Assembly: GCA_035551475.1 (NCBI GenBank)
Contig: DASZMX010000133.1
Location: forward strand, 1-64,000
Direction of reading: 5' to 3'
Length of the DNA: 64,000 bases
Source: DASZMX01 sp035551475
Lineage (GTDB): Bacteria; Verrucomicrobiota; Verrucomicrobiia; Limisphaerales; Palsa-1400
In this document: piece after piece, positions 8,602-16,955 of the stretch
Layout: the number at the start of each line of letters is the position of its first letter
Position numbering within the stretch: position 1 is the first letter of the stretch
Made by a program: the position numbers and the translations under genes
The notes under the pieces: model-generated
Seen by the model: the letters and a program-made list of their open reading frames with translations, nothing else
Database searches by the model: none
What the model was told of the DNA's origin: nothing

Positions 8602-10185
8602 TTACTGCGCGAGAATTCGGAGGTAACCCGCAGCGCCGCCAGGGATCGTCACCGTTTTGGTGGTGTAATCGCCGCCCGAAGGAACGTTCTGGGCCACTGG
8701 CGTGAAGGTGGCGACCAAGGTCGGCGCGTATTGCACGGTGTAGGTCTGGCTGGGCTCGGACAACCATGTCAAGGTGAAGGAGCCGGCGGCAGAGTTGTAG
8801 CTTTCCGCCGTGATGTAGGTGTACTTCGGCGCGGTGTTGATCAATACGAAGTTGTCAAAGAAGAACGGCGAGGCGCCCCAGGTGACCGACGGATAGCCGG
8901 GCTGGCTATAGGAGAATCCCAAACCCGGCGCGGCGCTGGGCCAGTAAAGAATTTGGTCCAGCGTCGAGGAGTAGGTCTCGCGTTGCAGGCCCAGTTGCCC
9001 GTCGCTTTGGCGGCGTCCGGTGGACATGGGGAAGATGGCTCCATTGATGGCATTATAATCGATGTTGATGTAATCGTTATCCGTGCCGCCCGCGGCCACC
9101 GGAACCATCGGCGTCGTGACGTCCCAACGGACGGTGAAGTGCGCGAGTTGGGCCGGAGTCAGGTTCAAGCTCAGGATTTGAGCGAGGCGCGTGCCGGTGA
9201 AAGGCAGGCTGAAGTCATCGTAGCTATAGTAAGCGGCGTTATTGACCACTTCCAGCGCGTGCGTGCCGTCCGTGACAGCAAAGTCGCTCTCCTGATCAAG
9301 CGTCTGGGGATAGCCGCCGGTGAATTGGTCTGCGGCGCCGCCGTCCGTGGCCGCGTTATATTCGCCGTTGGTGCTGTAGGCAATGAGCGTGGTCGTGCTG
9401 GGGGCCAGATTCGCCGCGCCGCCGAGATGGTCGGAGCCTTCGAAGGACTGCAGCGGATAGGTCACCGGGACCGTCGCGGAGTTAGCATAAGTGTCCACGA
9501 GGCGGAAGTTATCCAGGTAGATCGTGTAGTTATTCAACGGTTCGCTCACGCCATTGAATTGGTCCGCCATAAACGCCGTCAAGCCGAGTTGTCCGGCCGC
9601 CGCGAAATCGGCGGAGTTGTAAGCATCAGGCGCGTTGTGGGGCAATCCAATGCCGGGCAATTCGATCGGCACGGAGAAGCTGGACACGCCGTATTGCACG
9701 CCGTTCACCGTTTTGAGCGCGGCGCCGCCGCTGCGGACGTACTCCCAATCGTTGCCGATAAAAAAGTGCTGGTTGAAGTACGCCAATAGCTCGATGTGCT
9801 CGAAAATCACGTCGTAACGCAGGATGTAGCGAGCCACTTGATTCGAGGAAACCGCGTTTTCCAAAATAGTGGCGGCCGCGTCCGAGAGCGCGAAGCCGAT
9901 GTCATTGCCGAAGCCATCGGCGGGAAAAACAATTTTGGCGGAATGCGTTCCTTCCGTGACGCGAGGGTCGCTGGGGTCGGTGGCGGTGTAAATGCTGACG
10001 GTGCAAGGCGTGCCGCGCGCGTCCCCATAAAGCGAAAACGGGGCGATATTGGTCACGCCGGCGGCGTTGACGGTGAGGCCGTTTTCGAAGCCTTCAAGGA
10101 CGGTCACGCCTTCGGCATGGACCGAGAGGAGGGAGAGCGTCCCCAGAGCCAGGGCGGCCAGGAGTTTTTTGTGTGAGATGTTCAT
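8602..10185 (-). CDS. Secreted protein with two related beta-rich domains, function unknown
   Basis: The ATG at 10185 gives a clean signal peptide (MNISHKKLLAALALGTLSLL, cut after VHA), so I prefer it to the start at 10233. The mature 500 residues contain two similar halves. Each opens with an aromatic-Glu motif (VLEGFENG; LQSFEGSD), then NIAPF/NLAPS, a VTEGTH-SAKI / VTDGTH-ALEV strand, a segment like RYDVIF/RWDVTT, and ends in a DNFRL/DNFVL strand. This looks like a duplicated carbohydrate-binding-like jelly roll. The tail (about 460-527) resembles a fibronectin-like module (FTLTWLSEPSQTYTVQYAP). No catalytic signature was seen. It lies 52 bases downstream of a pseudopilin gene and ends at a strong terminator. 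Confidence 0.7.
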   Translation of the reverse strand: MNISHKKLLAALALGTLSLLSVHAEGVTVLEGFENGLTVNAAGVTNIAPFSLYGDARGTPCTVSIYTATDPSDPRVTEGTHSAKIVFPADGFGNDIGFALSDAAATILENAVSSNQVARYILRYDVIFEHIELLAYFNQHFFIGNDWEYVRSGGAALKTVNGVQYGVSSFSVPIELPGIGLPHNAPDAYNSADFAAAGQLGLTAFMADQFNGVSEPLNNYTIYLDNFRLVDTYANSATVPVTYPLQSFEGSDHLGGAANLAPSTTTLIAYSTNGEYNAATDGGAADQFTGGYPQTLDQESDFAVTDGTHALEVVNNAAYYSYDDFSLPFTGTRLAQILSLNLTPAQLAHFTVRWDVTTPMVPVAAGGTDNDYINIDYNAINGAIFPMSTGRRQSDGQLGLQRETYSSTLDQILYWPSAAPGLGFSYSQPGYPSVTWGASPFFFDNFVLINTAPKYTYITAESYNSAAGSFTLTWLSEPSQTYTVQYAPTLVATFTPVAQNVPSGGDYTTKTVTIPGGAAGYLRILAQ

Positions 10186-10237
10186 AGGTTTCGCTGGAAT
10201 CTTACAGACATGCTGACATTTCGGACAGGTCATCTAA

Positions 10238-11104
10238 CTATGGTCGCGGCGTGCATTGGGCAAGCCACGCGAGATCGGCGCTCGCGCCGTTTGCGATCGG
10301 GACATTTTGCGCATGGGTGACAGAATACGTGACGGGTTGGAGTGTGCGCGAATCCACCCATTTGTGAACTATGGCATGGCCGTCGGCAAAGGACATGCCG
10401 CACGCGCCCGCGTGCTGGCTGCCGGGCAGTTCGGTGAAAAAGCCGAGGCCATTGGTGTAGGAATAGATTGTATAGAGAATTCCATCGTCGATGGCATCGG
10501 GATGCTCATCGGTGAACACCCAACTGCTGCTGGGGCCGGGATGCGCCAGATCACCCATCTTGACGGCTTTCCAGACGGTGGGAAATTTAATATTCGGCAC
10601 GCCGGCGCCGACCGCCGCATCCATGGCGACGCTGCGCGCGCGATGCGACCATCCCAGCTTCGCTTCGGAAGGGCAGACGAAATTGGCGGCAGGACATGCG
10701 AAGACTTGAAACTGGTTGCCCAAATACGAGCCCAGCAACGCCCAGGTGGCGTTGATCAAATAATCGGTGTTGGTGTTCTGCATCCCGGTGTCCCACTTCA
10801 TGAAGCCGTACACCCAGGAAGGGGAGCCGTTGTAGAACAGGCTTTGATCTGTGTTGACCGCAAGATGGTCGGTGTTGTCGCCCGCATACATCATCCACGC
10901 CAGCAGCAATTGCTTGTTATTGCTCATGCAGCGAGTGGCGATCGCCTGCGATTTGGCGCGGGACAAACCCGGCAAAAGCAGACTCGCCAGGATGGCGATG
11001 ATCGCAATGACCACCAGAAGCTCAATCAACGTAAACGCCGCGCCGTCACGGGAACGAGGCTCTCGCCAGGAGGAGAAGGAACGTGCTCGCGCGCAATGGA
11101 ACAT
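10238..11104 (-). CDS. Pseudopilin-like protein with prepilin N-terminus and H-X9-DG motif
   Basis: 288 residues. After a basic leader the class III prepilin signal AFTLIELLVVIAIIAILASL is present (cleavage before the Phe, Glu at +5). The C-terminal half carries HAGACGMSFADG, matching the H-X9-DG processing-associated motif of planctomycetal and verrucomicrobial pseudopilins. Such proteins are usually made in many copies per genome and are thought to be cleaved by a prepilin peptidase and to sit in or on the inner membrane or a pseudopilus. Cysteines in FACPAANFVCP could form a disulfide. The neighbour downstream is a secreted protein. Its role is not known. Confidence 0.85.
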   Translation of the reverse strand: MFHCARARSFSSWREPRSRDGAAFTLIELLVVIAIIAILASLLLPGLSRAKSQAIATRCMSNNKQLLLAWMMYAGDNTDHLAVNTDQSLFYNGSPSWVYGFMKWDTGMQNTNTDYLINATWALLGSYLGNQFQVFACPAANFVCPSEAKLGWSHRARSVAMDAAVGAGVPNIKFPTVWKAVKMGDLAHPGPSSSWVFTDEHPDAIDDGILYTIYSYTNGLGFFTELPGSQHAGACGMSFADGHAIVHKWVDSRTLQPVTYSVTHAQNVPIANGASADLAWLAQCTPRP

Positions 11105-11137
11105 GGCGAAAAGGTAGAGGAAGGAGGCCGCGCCTCG

Positions 11138-11158
11138 TAGTCACATGAAGTGACCACA
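11138..11158. repeat. Short dispersed repeat, copy 2
   Basis: Second copy of the 21-base element at 1676-1696, with one mismatch. Here the centre forms gtcac-atgaa-gtgac. It lies between the stop of the oxidoreductase gene (11182) and the start of the pseudopilin gene (11104). The bases after it (ggaggcgctgtggcgcgacgcct) also contain short inverted segments. Confidence 0.55.
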
Positions 11159-11181
11159 TAGGAGGCGCTGTGGCGCGACGC

Positions 11182-12291
11182 CTATTTTGGAGCGGCGGCG
11201 GCGGGCAATTCCACTTTGCGTCCGGTGCGCACGGATTCGCGCGCGGCGTCCAAAATCTCCATCACAGTCAAGTTCATTTCCAGCGAGGCCAGTCCCGCGG
11301 GCGCAGTTTGCCGGCGCACCACGGAAACAAAGTAGGAGATTTCATCGAGAGCTGCGCCGCCTGGGGAGGGCGCGAGCTTGATTTCACTTTCCTCGGAGCC
11401 GGCTTTGCGAACCCGCACGACATTGCGTTGCGGAACCTGGACGTAGCCTTGGCGTCCGAAAACTTCGAGGTCATTCACTTCATACGGCCAATTCCAGGAT
11501 GCTTCGATAATCGCTTGCGTGCCCGGGTATTCGAGGACGATGGTCGCTTCGTCTTCGACCTTGGGATACACCTCCGGCTTGATCTGCTGGGCCGCGGCGA
11601 CAACTGAGACCGGGCGGCGCCCTTCCATCATCCAGGTGACAAGATCGGCGCCGTAGCAGCCAAAATCCACCAAGGCCCCTCCCCCGCTCTGCGCCGGATC
11701 GGTCAACCAGGCCAGAAACGCGGGCGAGCAGCCGATTTCCTTGGGGCCGCGATGTCCGGCGCGCGCGACCAATTTCCGCACGGCGCCAATGGCGCGCTGA
11801 GTGTGGACAATTTCGTAGGCGCTTTGATTGGCCGGATACCAGGCGGTTTCATAGTCCACTATAATTTGAATGCCCGCTTTGCGCGCCGCGGCCGCCAGCG
11901 CCTGCGCTTCTGGAAAATTCATGGCCAACGGCTTTTCCAGCAAGACATCCAAGCCCGACGCCGCGCAGGCCTCCACCACGGCGCGATGTTGCACGGTGCG
12001 CGTGAAGGAGACCACCGCGCCGGGGTGCGCCCGCACGCGCATGTCATCGAAGTTCGTGTAAAATAAATCTGGAGCAAGGCTGAAACGCCGCTGGTATTGT
12101 TCGCGCAGATCGCGGTCAGGCTCCACAATGGCGGCCAGTTGGGCGTCGCTGCGTCCCCGCAAAGCCGCCAGGAAGGCGCCCGCGCCATCGTGCGCCAGGC
12201 CGACGACCGCCAATGACACGGGCTCCGGGGCGGCCTGCGGATACGCGGCCCATGCAGTCAAGCAGAGGACGGCCAGCAGACCTTTTTTCAT
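11182..12291 (-). CDS. Exported Gfo/Idh/MocA-family oxidoreductase
   Basis: 369 residues. A Sec signal peptide (MKKGLLAVLCLTAWAAYPQA) precedes a Rossmann fold (VSLAVVGLAHDGAGAF, with a less canonical glycine loop) and the family's ...LLEKPLAMN motif near 115-125 (EKP Lys is the catalytic lysine of the family). The C-terminal alpha/beta domain contains GGALVDFGCYGADLVTWM. Family members oxidise or epimerise sugars and inositols using NAD(P). Exported versions are common in Verrucomicrobiota and Planctomycetota, where the cofactor is thought to stay tightly bound. The ATG at 12291 overlaps the stop of the upstream helicase gene by four bases. Confidence 0.87.
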   Translation of the reverse strand: MKKGLLAVLCLTAWAAYPQAAPEPVSLAVVGLAHDGAGAFLAALRGRSDAQLAAIVEPDRDLREQYQRRFSLAPDLFYTNFDDMRVRAHPGAVVSFTRTVQHRAVVEACAASGLDVLLEKPLAMNFPEAQALAAAARKAGIQIIVDYETAWYPANQSAYEIVHTQRAIGAVRKLVARAGHRGPKEIGCSPAFLAWLTDPAQSGGGALVDFGCYGADLVTWMMEGRRPVSVVAAAQQIKPEVYPKVEDEATIVLEYPGTQAIIEASWNWPYEVNDLEVFGRQGYVQVPQRNVVRVRKAGSEESEIKLAPSPGGAALDEISYFVSVVRRQTAPAGLASLEMNLTVMEILDAARESVRTGRKVELPAAAAPK

Positions 12292-13562
12292 CGGCGGCGC
12301 CAGTGGTTGCCGCGCGGCCCCGGGGGATGGCGCCGCGATTGAGCCTCGCCGTGGGGTCGCCGGGGAGGCGGAGGTGTTTGGCCCCGGCGCTCGCCGCGGC
12401 CTTCTCCCGCGCCGGGCGCAGGCGGGGCGGAGTAATTGAAATCCTCGGCGCGCTTGCGCACGATGCCGCGCCCGATGAAACGCTCCAGCGCTCGCAATTC
12501 TCCCTGGTCCGCGGGCGTCACAAAACTGATGGCGTCCCCGACCGCCTGGGCGCGACCGGTGCGGCCGATGCGATGCACATAATCCTCCGGGTGCATCGGA
12601 AAATCATAATTGACAACGTGGGATATGCCGTCCACGTCGATGCCGCGGGCGGCGATGTCCGTGGCGACGAGCACGCGGACCGCGCCGGACTTGAAATCCT
12701 TCAAGGCGCGGAGGCGTTGGTTTTGCGAGCGGTTGGAATGAAGCGTGGCGGTGCGGATGCCCTTCGCTTCCAGGCTGCGCGCAATGCGATCCGCGCCGTG
12801 CTTCATGCGCGAGAAAACCAGCACCATCGTGAGGCTCGGCTCGCGGAGAAGATGGGCGAGGAGCGCGGACTTGAGATGCTGCGGCACTTCGTAAACAAAT
12901 TGCGTGACAGTTTCGGCGGCGTTGGCGCGGCGCCCGATCTGGACGGTCTTCGGGGCGCGCAGAAACTCGCGCGTGATGTTTTCAATTTCGCGGGAAAGCG
13001 TGGCGGAAAACAACAGAGTTTGGCGCTTCAGCGGCAGAGCTTTGACAATGCGCCGAATGTCGGGCAAAAACCCCATGTCAAGCATGCGATCTGCCTCGTC
13101 CAACACGAGAAAGTCAAGCTGCGCAAAATGGCAGAGCCGGCGATTCATCAGGTCGAGCAAGCGTCCGGGCGTGGCGACGAGCAGATCAACGCCGCGGCGC
13201 AGGGCGTCAATTTGCGGACGTTCGCTGACGCCGCCGTAAATAGTGGTTGCCGCCAAGGGAAGATGGCGGGCGTAAGCGCGAACGTTTTCATCGATCTGGG
13301 CGGCCAGCTCGCGCGTGGGAGCCACGATCAGGGCGCGAATGGCGCGGGGCGAAGACCCGCGTCCGCCGCCGGTGATTTTGGCGAGTATCGGGAGAACAAA
13401 GGCGGCCGTTTTGCCGGTGCCGGTTTGGGCGATGCCGATGAGATCGTGCCCTGCCATGATCAGCGGAATGGCGGCGGATTGGATCGGGGTGGGCTCAGTG
13501 TAACCAGCCTCCTGGATGGCCTTGAGGATATTGTCTTGGAGCCCGAGGGCGCGAAATGGCAT
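12288..13562 (-). CDS. DEAD-box ATP-dependent RNA helicase (RhlE-like)
   Basis: 424 residues with the DEAD-box series in order: FRALGLQDNILKAIQEAGYTEPTPIQ (Q motif), AQTGTGKTAAF (I), APTRELAAQ (Ia), TPGRLLDL (Ib), LDEADRML (II), FSATLS (III), LVATDIAARGIDV (V) and HRIGRTGRA (VI). A short basic, Pro/Arg-rich tail (about 380-424) resembles the RhlE RNA-binding tail. It would unwind short RNA duplexes during ribosome assembly or RNA decay. It overlaps the downstream oxidoreductase gene as ATGA, an odd functional pairing. The long plus-strand frame opposite is a shadow. Confidence 0.95.
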   Translation of the reverse strand: MPFRALGLQDNILKAIQEAGYTEPTPIQSAAIPLIMAGHDLIGIAQTGTGKTAAFVLPILAKITGGGRGSSPRAIRALIVAPTRELAAQIDENVRAYARHLPLAATTIYGGVSERPQIDALRRGVDLLVATPGRLLDLMNRRLCHFAQLDFLVLDEADRMLDMGFLPDIRRIVKALPLKRQTLLFSATLSREIENITREFLRAPKTVQIGRRANAAETVTQFVYEVPQHLKSALLAHLLREPSLTMVLVFSRMKHGADRIARSLEAKGIRTATLHSNRSQNQRLRALKDFKSGAVRVLVATDIAARGIDVDGISHVVNYDFPMHPEDYVHRIGRTGRAQAVGDAISFVTPADQGELRALERFIGRGIVRKRAEDFNYSAPPAPGAGEGRGERRGQTPPPPRRPHGEAQSRRHPPGPRGNHWRRR

Positions 13563-13631
13563 AGGTGAATGTAGAGTGCGAGCTTGACGCTGAAGCGTCG
13601 ATCTTTATTAGCGGCGAGCAGCGAATGGGAA

Positions 13632-14744
13632 TTAACCCATGCGCAGGAAGGCGCGCGCCTTGGTGGTGATGGGAATGGGGCGCTGGCAAGTGCGCTGGCA
13701 ATCGATGTTGCAATGCTCGATGCGGCGGCGCAATTGGCGGGCGATTTCCCCGTGATAAATGTCCTTGAGACTTTTTTCGTGCACGCTGCCGACGTCGCGC
13801 TGCAATAAATCGCAGAACTGCACCGAGCCGTTGGGGAAAATGAACATGCTGCGATAGCCAATATCGCAACCGCGTTTCTTCCCGTGCAGATCAAGGCGGC
13901 TGACACCGGTCGTCTTCGGCGGGTTCCGGAAATAATGCACAAAACCATCTAGCGTGCCGCCGTCGGCCACCAAACGGCACCCGTCTTTCACCAGGGCGTT
14001 CAACTCCTCGGTCACGCGGGCAAATTCGTCCACGTCCTTGATCCAAAAACCGCTATCCGTCGGCCCGAGATAAGCTTGGAAGCTGCATTGCACCTCGGGA
14101 TACTTGCGGAAGTAACGCACCAATTCCGGCAGGTTCCGATAGGTTTGATCCATGATCGTGCTTTTCACGATCACCGAAACGCGCGCGCCCGTGCGGCGCT
14201 TCTCCGCGATGATATTGTCAATCCCCTCCAAAGTCTGGATGGTGCCATTTTTGCGCGGGCGGACGGATTCGTTGACCTCGGGAGTAATGGATTCGAGCGA
14301 GACGTTGATATTGAAAAGGCCGCACGAAAGCATCTTGGCGACGTTCTGCTTGGTGAGCAGATAGCCGTTCGTGGTGAAACCAATATTAACTCCCAGCTTT
14401 TTACCCAAATCGAGGATGTCGTAAAGGGGCGGGTAAATGAGAGGTTCGCCACCGCTTAAGGAGATATTAAAACCGGAGCCCGAAAGGGCATGCGCCTCAC
14501 GAACCAGCCGCAGCATGGTTTCGCCCGAAAGCTTGGGCTCAACTTCCTTGTAAATTGTGCAAAAAGTGCAAGCCACGTTGCAGCGTCCGCCGTAGATGAT
14601 GTAATACATCTGCGGCCCCACCAACGGGCGGCCGGTCATCATCGAGAGATATTTTCCCGCTTCCTTTTTCAGATAAGGCGCGCCGCGCCACGCCTGCTTG
14701 GCGATGCGGGTGACGTTCTTAAACTGTTGCGTGTCGGTGATCAT
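13632..14744 (-). CDS. Radical SAM/SPASM-type protein of unknown substrate
   Basis: 370 residues. The radical SAM cluster motif is RCNVACTFC (Cys near 55, 59 and 62), followed by the SAM-binding SLSGGEPL. The C-terminus has further cysteines (GCDIGYRSMFIFPNGSVQFCD, then HCNIDCQRTCQ), the layout of a SPASM or twitch domain that would hold an extra iron-sulfur cluster. SPASM proteins typically modify peptides or small metabolites. No precursor peptide is evident in the gaps on either side. It stands alone: the helicase gene starts 69 bases downstream and 106 bases lie upstream. Confidence 0.88.
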   Translation of the reverse strand: MITDTQQFKNVTRIAKQAWRGAPYLKKEAGKYLSMMTGRPLVGPQMYYIIYGGRCNVACTFCTIYKEVEPKLSGETMLRLVREAHALSGSGFNISLSGGEPLIYPPLYDILDLGKKLGVNIGFTTNGYLLTKQNVAKMLSCGLFNINVSLESITPEVNESVRPRKNGTIQTLEGIDNIIAEKRRTGARVSVIVKSTIMDQTYRNLPELVRYFRKYPEVQCSFQAYLGPTDSGFWIKDVDEFARVTEELNALVKDGCRLVADGGTLDGFVHYFRNPPKTTGVSRLDLHGKKRGCDIGYRSMFIFPNGSVQFCDLLQRDVGSVHEKSLKDIYHGEIARQLRRRIEHCNIDCQRTCQRPIPITTKARAFLRMG

Positions 14745-14850
14745 AAGCTAATGGATGGCCGCAGTCGCAGATAATGGAATGGAGGAAGTCTATTTGTCAA
14801 CCTTGAACGACTGAATTTTTCCCTTCGAAGCGAACGAGCCGAGCGCGCCC

Positions 14851-15318
14851 TCAAGATTCTAAGGCGCGCTCCAACAACAGTTTAAACTTCAACTCCTGAA
14901 CCCGGCGCAACGCAGCATCATCCCGGGAACCTCGCGCCACGGCATCGACGAAACCAGCCGGCGTCCAGTTGGGATCGCGCAATTCGGCGCGCAATTTCTC
15001 GATGACGGGGTGCGCGCCCGCGCGTTGGAACCAATATTTGGCATTCCCATAATCCGGCTCGCGACGATGCACCATGCCATGCACGTAGCTGCCATCGGCA
15101 TTGTGCATATTCTGGGCAATCGTGTGAGCCTCGTCCAGGTGGTCGTGCCACAGCAGCGCCAAGGCGCGGACCAAATCACGCTCCCCCACGGACTCCGCCG
15201 CCAACGCTTGAGCCAAACGCTCCTCCAACACCGTCACGGATTCTGTCCCGGCTCGCCTTTCTGGACCGAGGAACGGGCTTCCATAAGGATCCATTAAGGC
15301 CAGAACCGCGTTCGCCAT
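14851..15318 (-). CDS. Conserved-looking cytoplasmic protein, function unknown
   Basis: 155 residues without a signal peptide or membrane helix. His and acidic residues cluster in LLWHDHLDEAHTIAQNMHNADGSYVHGMVHRREPDYGNAKYWFQRAG; the HDHLDEAH and HGMVHRREPDYGNAKYW segments look conserved and could bind metal. The C-terminus is a charged helix. Its ATG at 15318 is four bases from the stop of the gene for a sugar isomerase-like protein (15323), so the two are probably co-transcribed with the isomerase gene first. I do not recognise a named family. Confidence 0.65.
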   Translation of the reverse strand: MANAVLALMDPYGSPFLGPERRAGTESVTVLEERLAQALAAESVGERDLVRALALLWHDHLDEAHTIAQNMHNADGSYVHGMVHRREPDYGNAKYWFQRAGAHPVIEKLRAELRDPNWTPAGFVDAVARGSRDDAALRRVQELKFKLLLERALES

Positions 15319-15322
15319 GGGT

Positions 15323-16177
15323 TTATGCTTTCCCGAATTTTTTCAGGGCAGCAAAGCTGCGCGTAATGGCGTCAAGGGCGTTGCCGCTGGTTTCGTGCTC
15401 AAGGACATACCATTCGGTTCCACCCTCGCTTTCGCACCAGGCAAAAATCGCCGGCCAATCCAGCTTGTCCTCGCCAATGACCGCCTCTTTGCCACCGCCC
15501 GCCGCCTTGATATGAATGCTGCGGGTGCGGCCGGGGAATTTCTTCAACTCCGCCAGCGCATCCGCGCCGCCTTCGGTGGCGTTGGCGGTGTCAAGTTGAA
15601 GGATAACATCGGGGCTGGTGTTGGCGCCAAAAATGTCCCACGAGGCTTCGCCGTCAAATTTTTTGAAATCGTGCCAATGCGAATGATAGCCGATCCGCAT
15701 GTTCTCGGGTTTCAGTTTCTCCGCAATGGCGCTGAACTCTTCGCCGCGCTTTTTCCAATCGTCTTTCGTGCTGGCGGTCATCGAGGGCACGATCAAAAAG
15801 CGATTGCCGATCGTGTGGTTAAACTCGATGGTCTTCTTGAGCTCATCGCCTTGGACGGTTTCATAGGCCGTGTGCGTGCCGCAGGCGACCAGGCCGTCAT
15901 CGTCGAGCATCTTGCGAATGTCAGCCGCGGATTTGCCCCAATAGCCCGCAAACTCCACGCCCTTATAACCAATGCCAGCCACGGCCTTGAGCGTTCCGGG
16001 AAAATCTTTTTTGCACTCTTCGCGCACGGAATACAATTGGACGCCCAGCGGAATTTTCCTGACGTCAGCCAGGGCGCGCAGCGCGGGCGCAAGGGTCAGC
16101 GAGGCGGCGGCGGCCCCGGCGGCGCTGCGGCGCAGAAATTCACGACGGGTGAGAGAAGAAGCGGAAGCTGTTTTCAT
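15323..16177 (-). CDS. Tat-exported TIM-barrel sugar isomerase/epimerase-like protein
   Basis: Start taken at 16177 (284 residues), which puts the twin-arginine signal TRREFLRRSAAGAAAASL near the N-terminus. The mature part begins with PLGVQLYSVREE and continues as a xylose isomerase-like TIM barrel (KGVEFAGY, GYHSHWHDF, LQLDTANA, SIHIKAAGG, YVLEHE). The His, Glu and Asp positions expected to bind a divalent metal are present. Family members interconvert or bind sugars. Exported versions are frequent in Verrucomicrobiota and Planctomycetota and poorly characterised. It probably shares a transcript with the small gene at 14851-15318. Confidence 0.87.
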   Translation of the reverse strand: MKTASASSLTRREFLRRSAAGAAAASLTLAPALRALADVRKIPLGVQLYSVREECKKDFPGTLKAVAGIGYKGVEFAGYWGKSAADIRKMLDDDGLVACGTHTAYETVQGDELKKTIEFNHTIGNRFLIVPSMTASTKDDWKKRGEEFSAIAEKLKPENMRIGYHSHWHDFKKFDGEASWDIFGANTSPDVILQLDTANATEGGADALAELKKFPGRTRSIHIKAAGGGKEAVIGEDKLDWPAIFAWCESEGGTEWYVLEHETSGNALDAITRSFAALKKFGKA

Positions 16178-16292
16178 CCTGCATGTGTAACGCGCCGAGG
16201 CTCTGGAATGCAACTGTACTTTAGCGCTGCTTGCAAGGGCCCAGCGGTTTTGGAATAAATTGCCATCGCGAAGGTTTCAGCTGGATCATGAG

Positions 16293-16955
16293 TCAAATAA
16301 AACGTCCATTTTTCAAAAAGGCGCGCACCTGGCGTAGCGCCGCCCTGCGCCAGATCATCCAGGTGTGGCTGGTGGGAAGCTCGCGAAAATCGGTCATTCC
16401 CTCGAGTTGTGTGCTCTTGACCGTGACTTTGCCGTCGGACGGCCCAGGCAGCAGACGGGAGAAAAATGGATTCAGCGAACGATTTCCCGCGAGCACACCA
16501 ACGGGCGCGGTGGTTCGCCCGAGCCGTTGCGGGGCGGCGGCAGGACCAGTTCCGAGATCGCAACCGGCCGGGCCCAACACCAGCCGGCCCACGGCGCAGC
16601 GCTGCAGTGTGTCGGATATTTCACTGCCATGATTGGGCGGGCCAATCATGACAATGCGCCCAAGGTTCGCTGGAGCGTGGTTGGATAAGTATTGACGCAC
16701 CAAAATGCCGCCAAGGGAATGAGTGACAAAATTTATCTTCGAGGCGCCCGAAACCTTGGCCACGGCGGGAGCGAGAAAATGATCCGTCAAAGTTTCCACC
16801 CCAAAGCGCCGGGAGGGATAGGAGACGTTAACCACGGTGTAGCCGCTCTCGCGGAGGGTCCATTCGAGGCGCAGCATGCTGAAAGTCGTCCGGCCCAAGC
16901 CATGCACGAGAACCACTGCTTCGCGGGCTTCATGGGGCACGACGGCTGCGTTCAT
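16293..16955 (-). CDS. Alpha/beta hydrolase, lipase or acyltransferase-like
   Basis: 220 residues. VVLVHGLGRT gives the oxyanion HG motif. NFVTHSLGGILVRQYL carries the nucleophile elbow (Ser in THSLGG), as in bacterial class 2 lipases and PGAP1-like proteins. MIGPPNHGSE follows. A likely catalytic His is in TSHTWMIW near the C-terminus; the acid may be Asp in the SDGKV segment. There is no signal peptide. The ATG at 16955 overlaps the stop of the Aas-like gene as ATGA, so it belongs to the LplT-Lnt-Aas transcript and may act on lipids. That role is inference from context. Confidence 0.8.
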   Translation of the reverse strand: MNAAVVPHEAREAVVLVHGLGRTTFSMLRLEWTLRESGYTVVNVSYPSRRFGVETLTDHFLAPAVAKVSGASKINFVTHSLGGILVRQYLSNHAPANLGRIVMIGPPNHGSEISDTLQRCAVGRLVLGPAGCDLGTGPAAAPQRLGRTTAPVGVLAGNRSLNPFFSRLLPGPSDGKVTVKSTQLEGMTDFRELPTSHTWMIWRRAALRQVRAFLKNGRFI

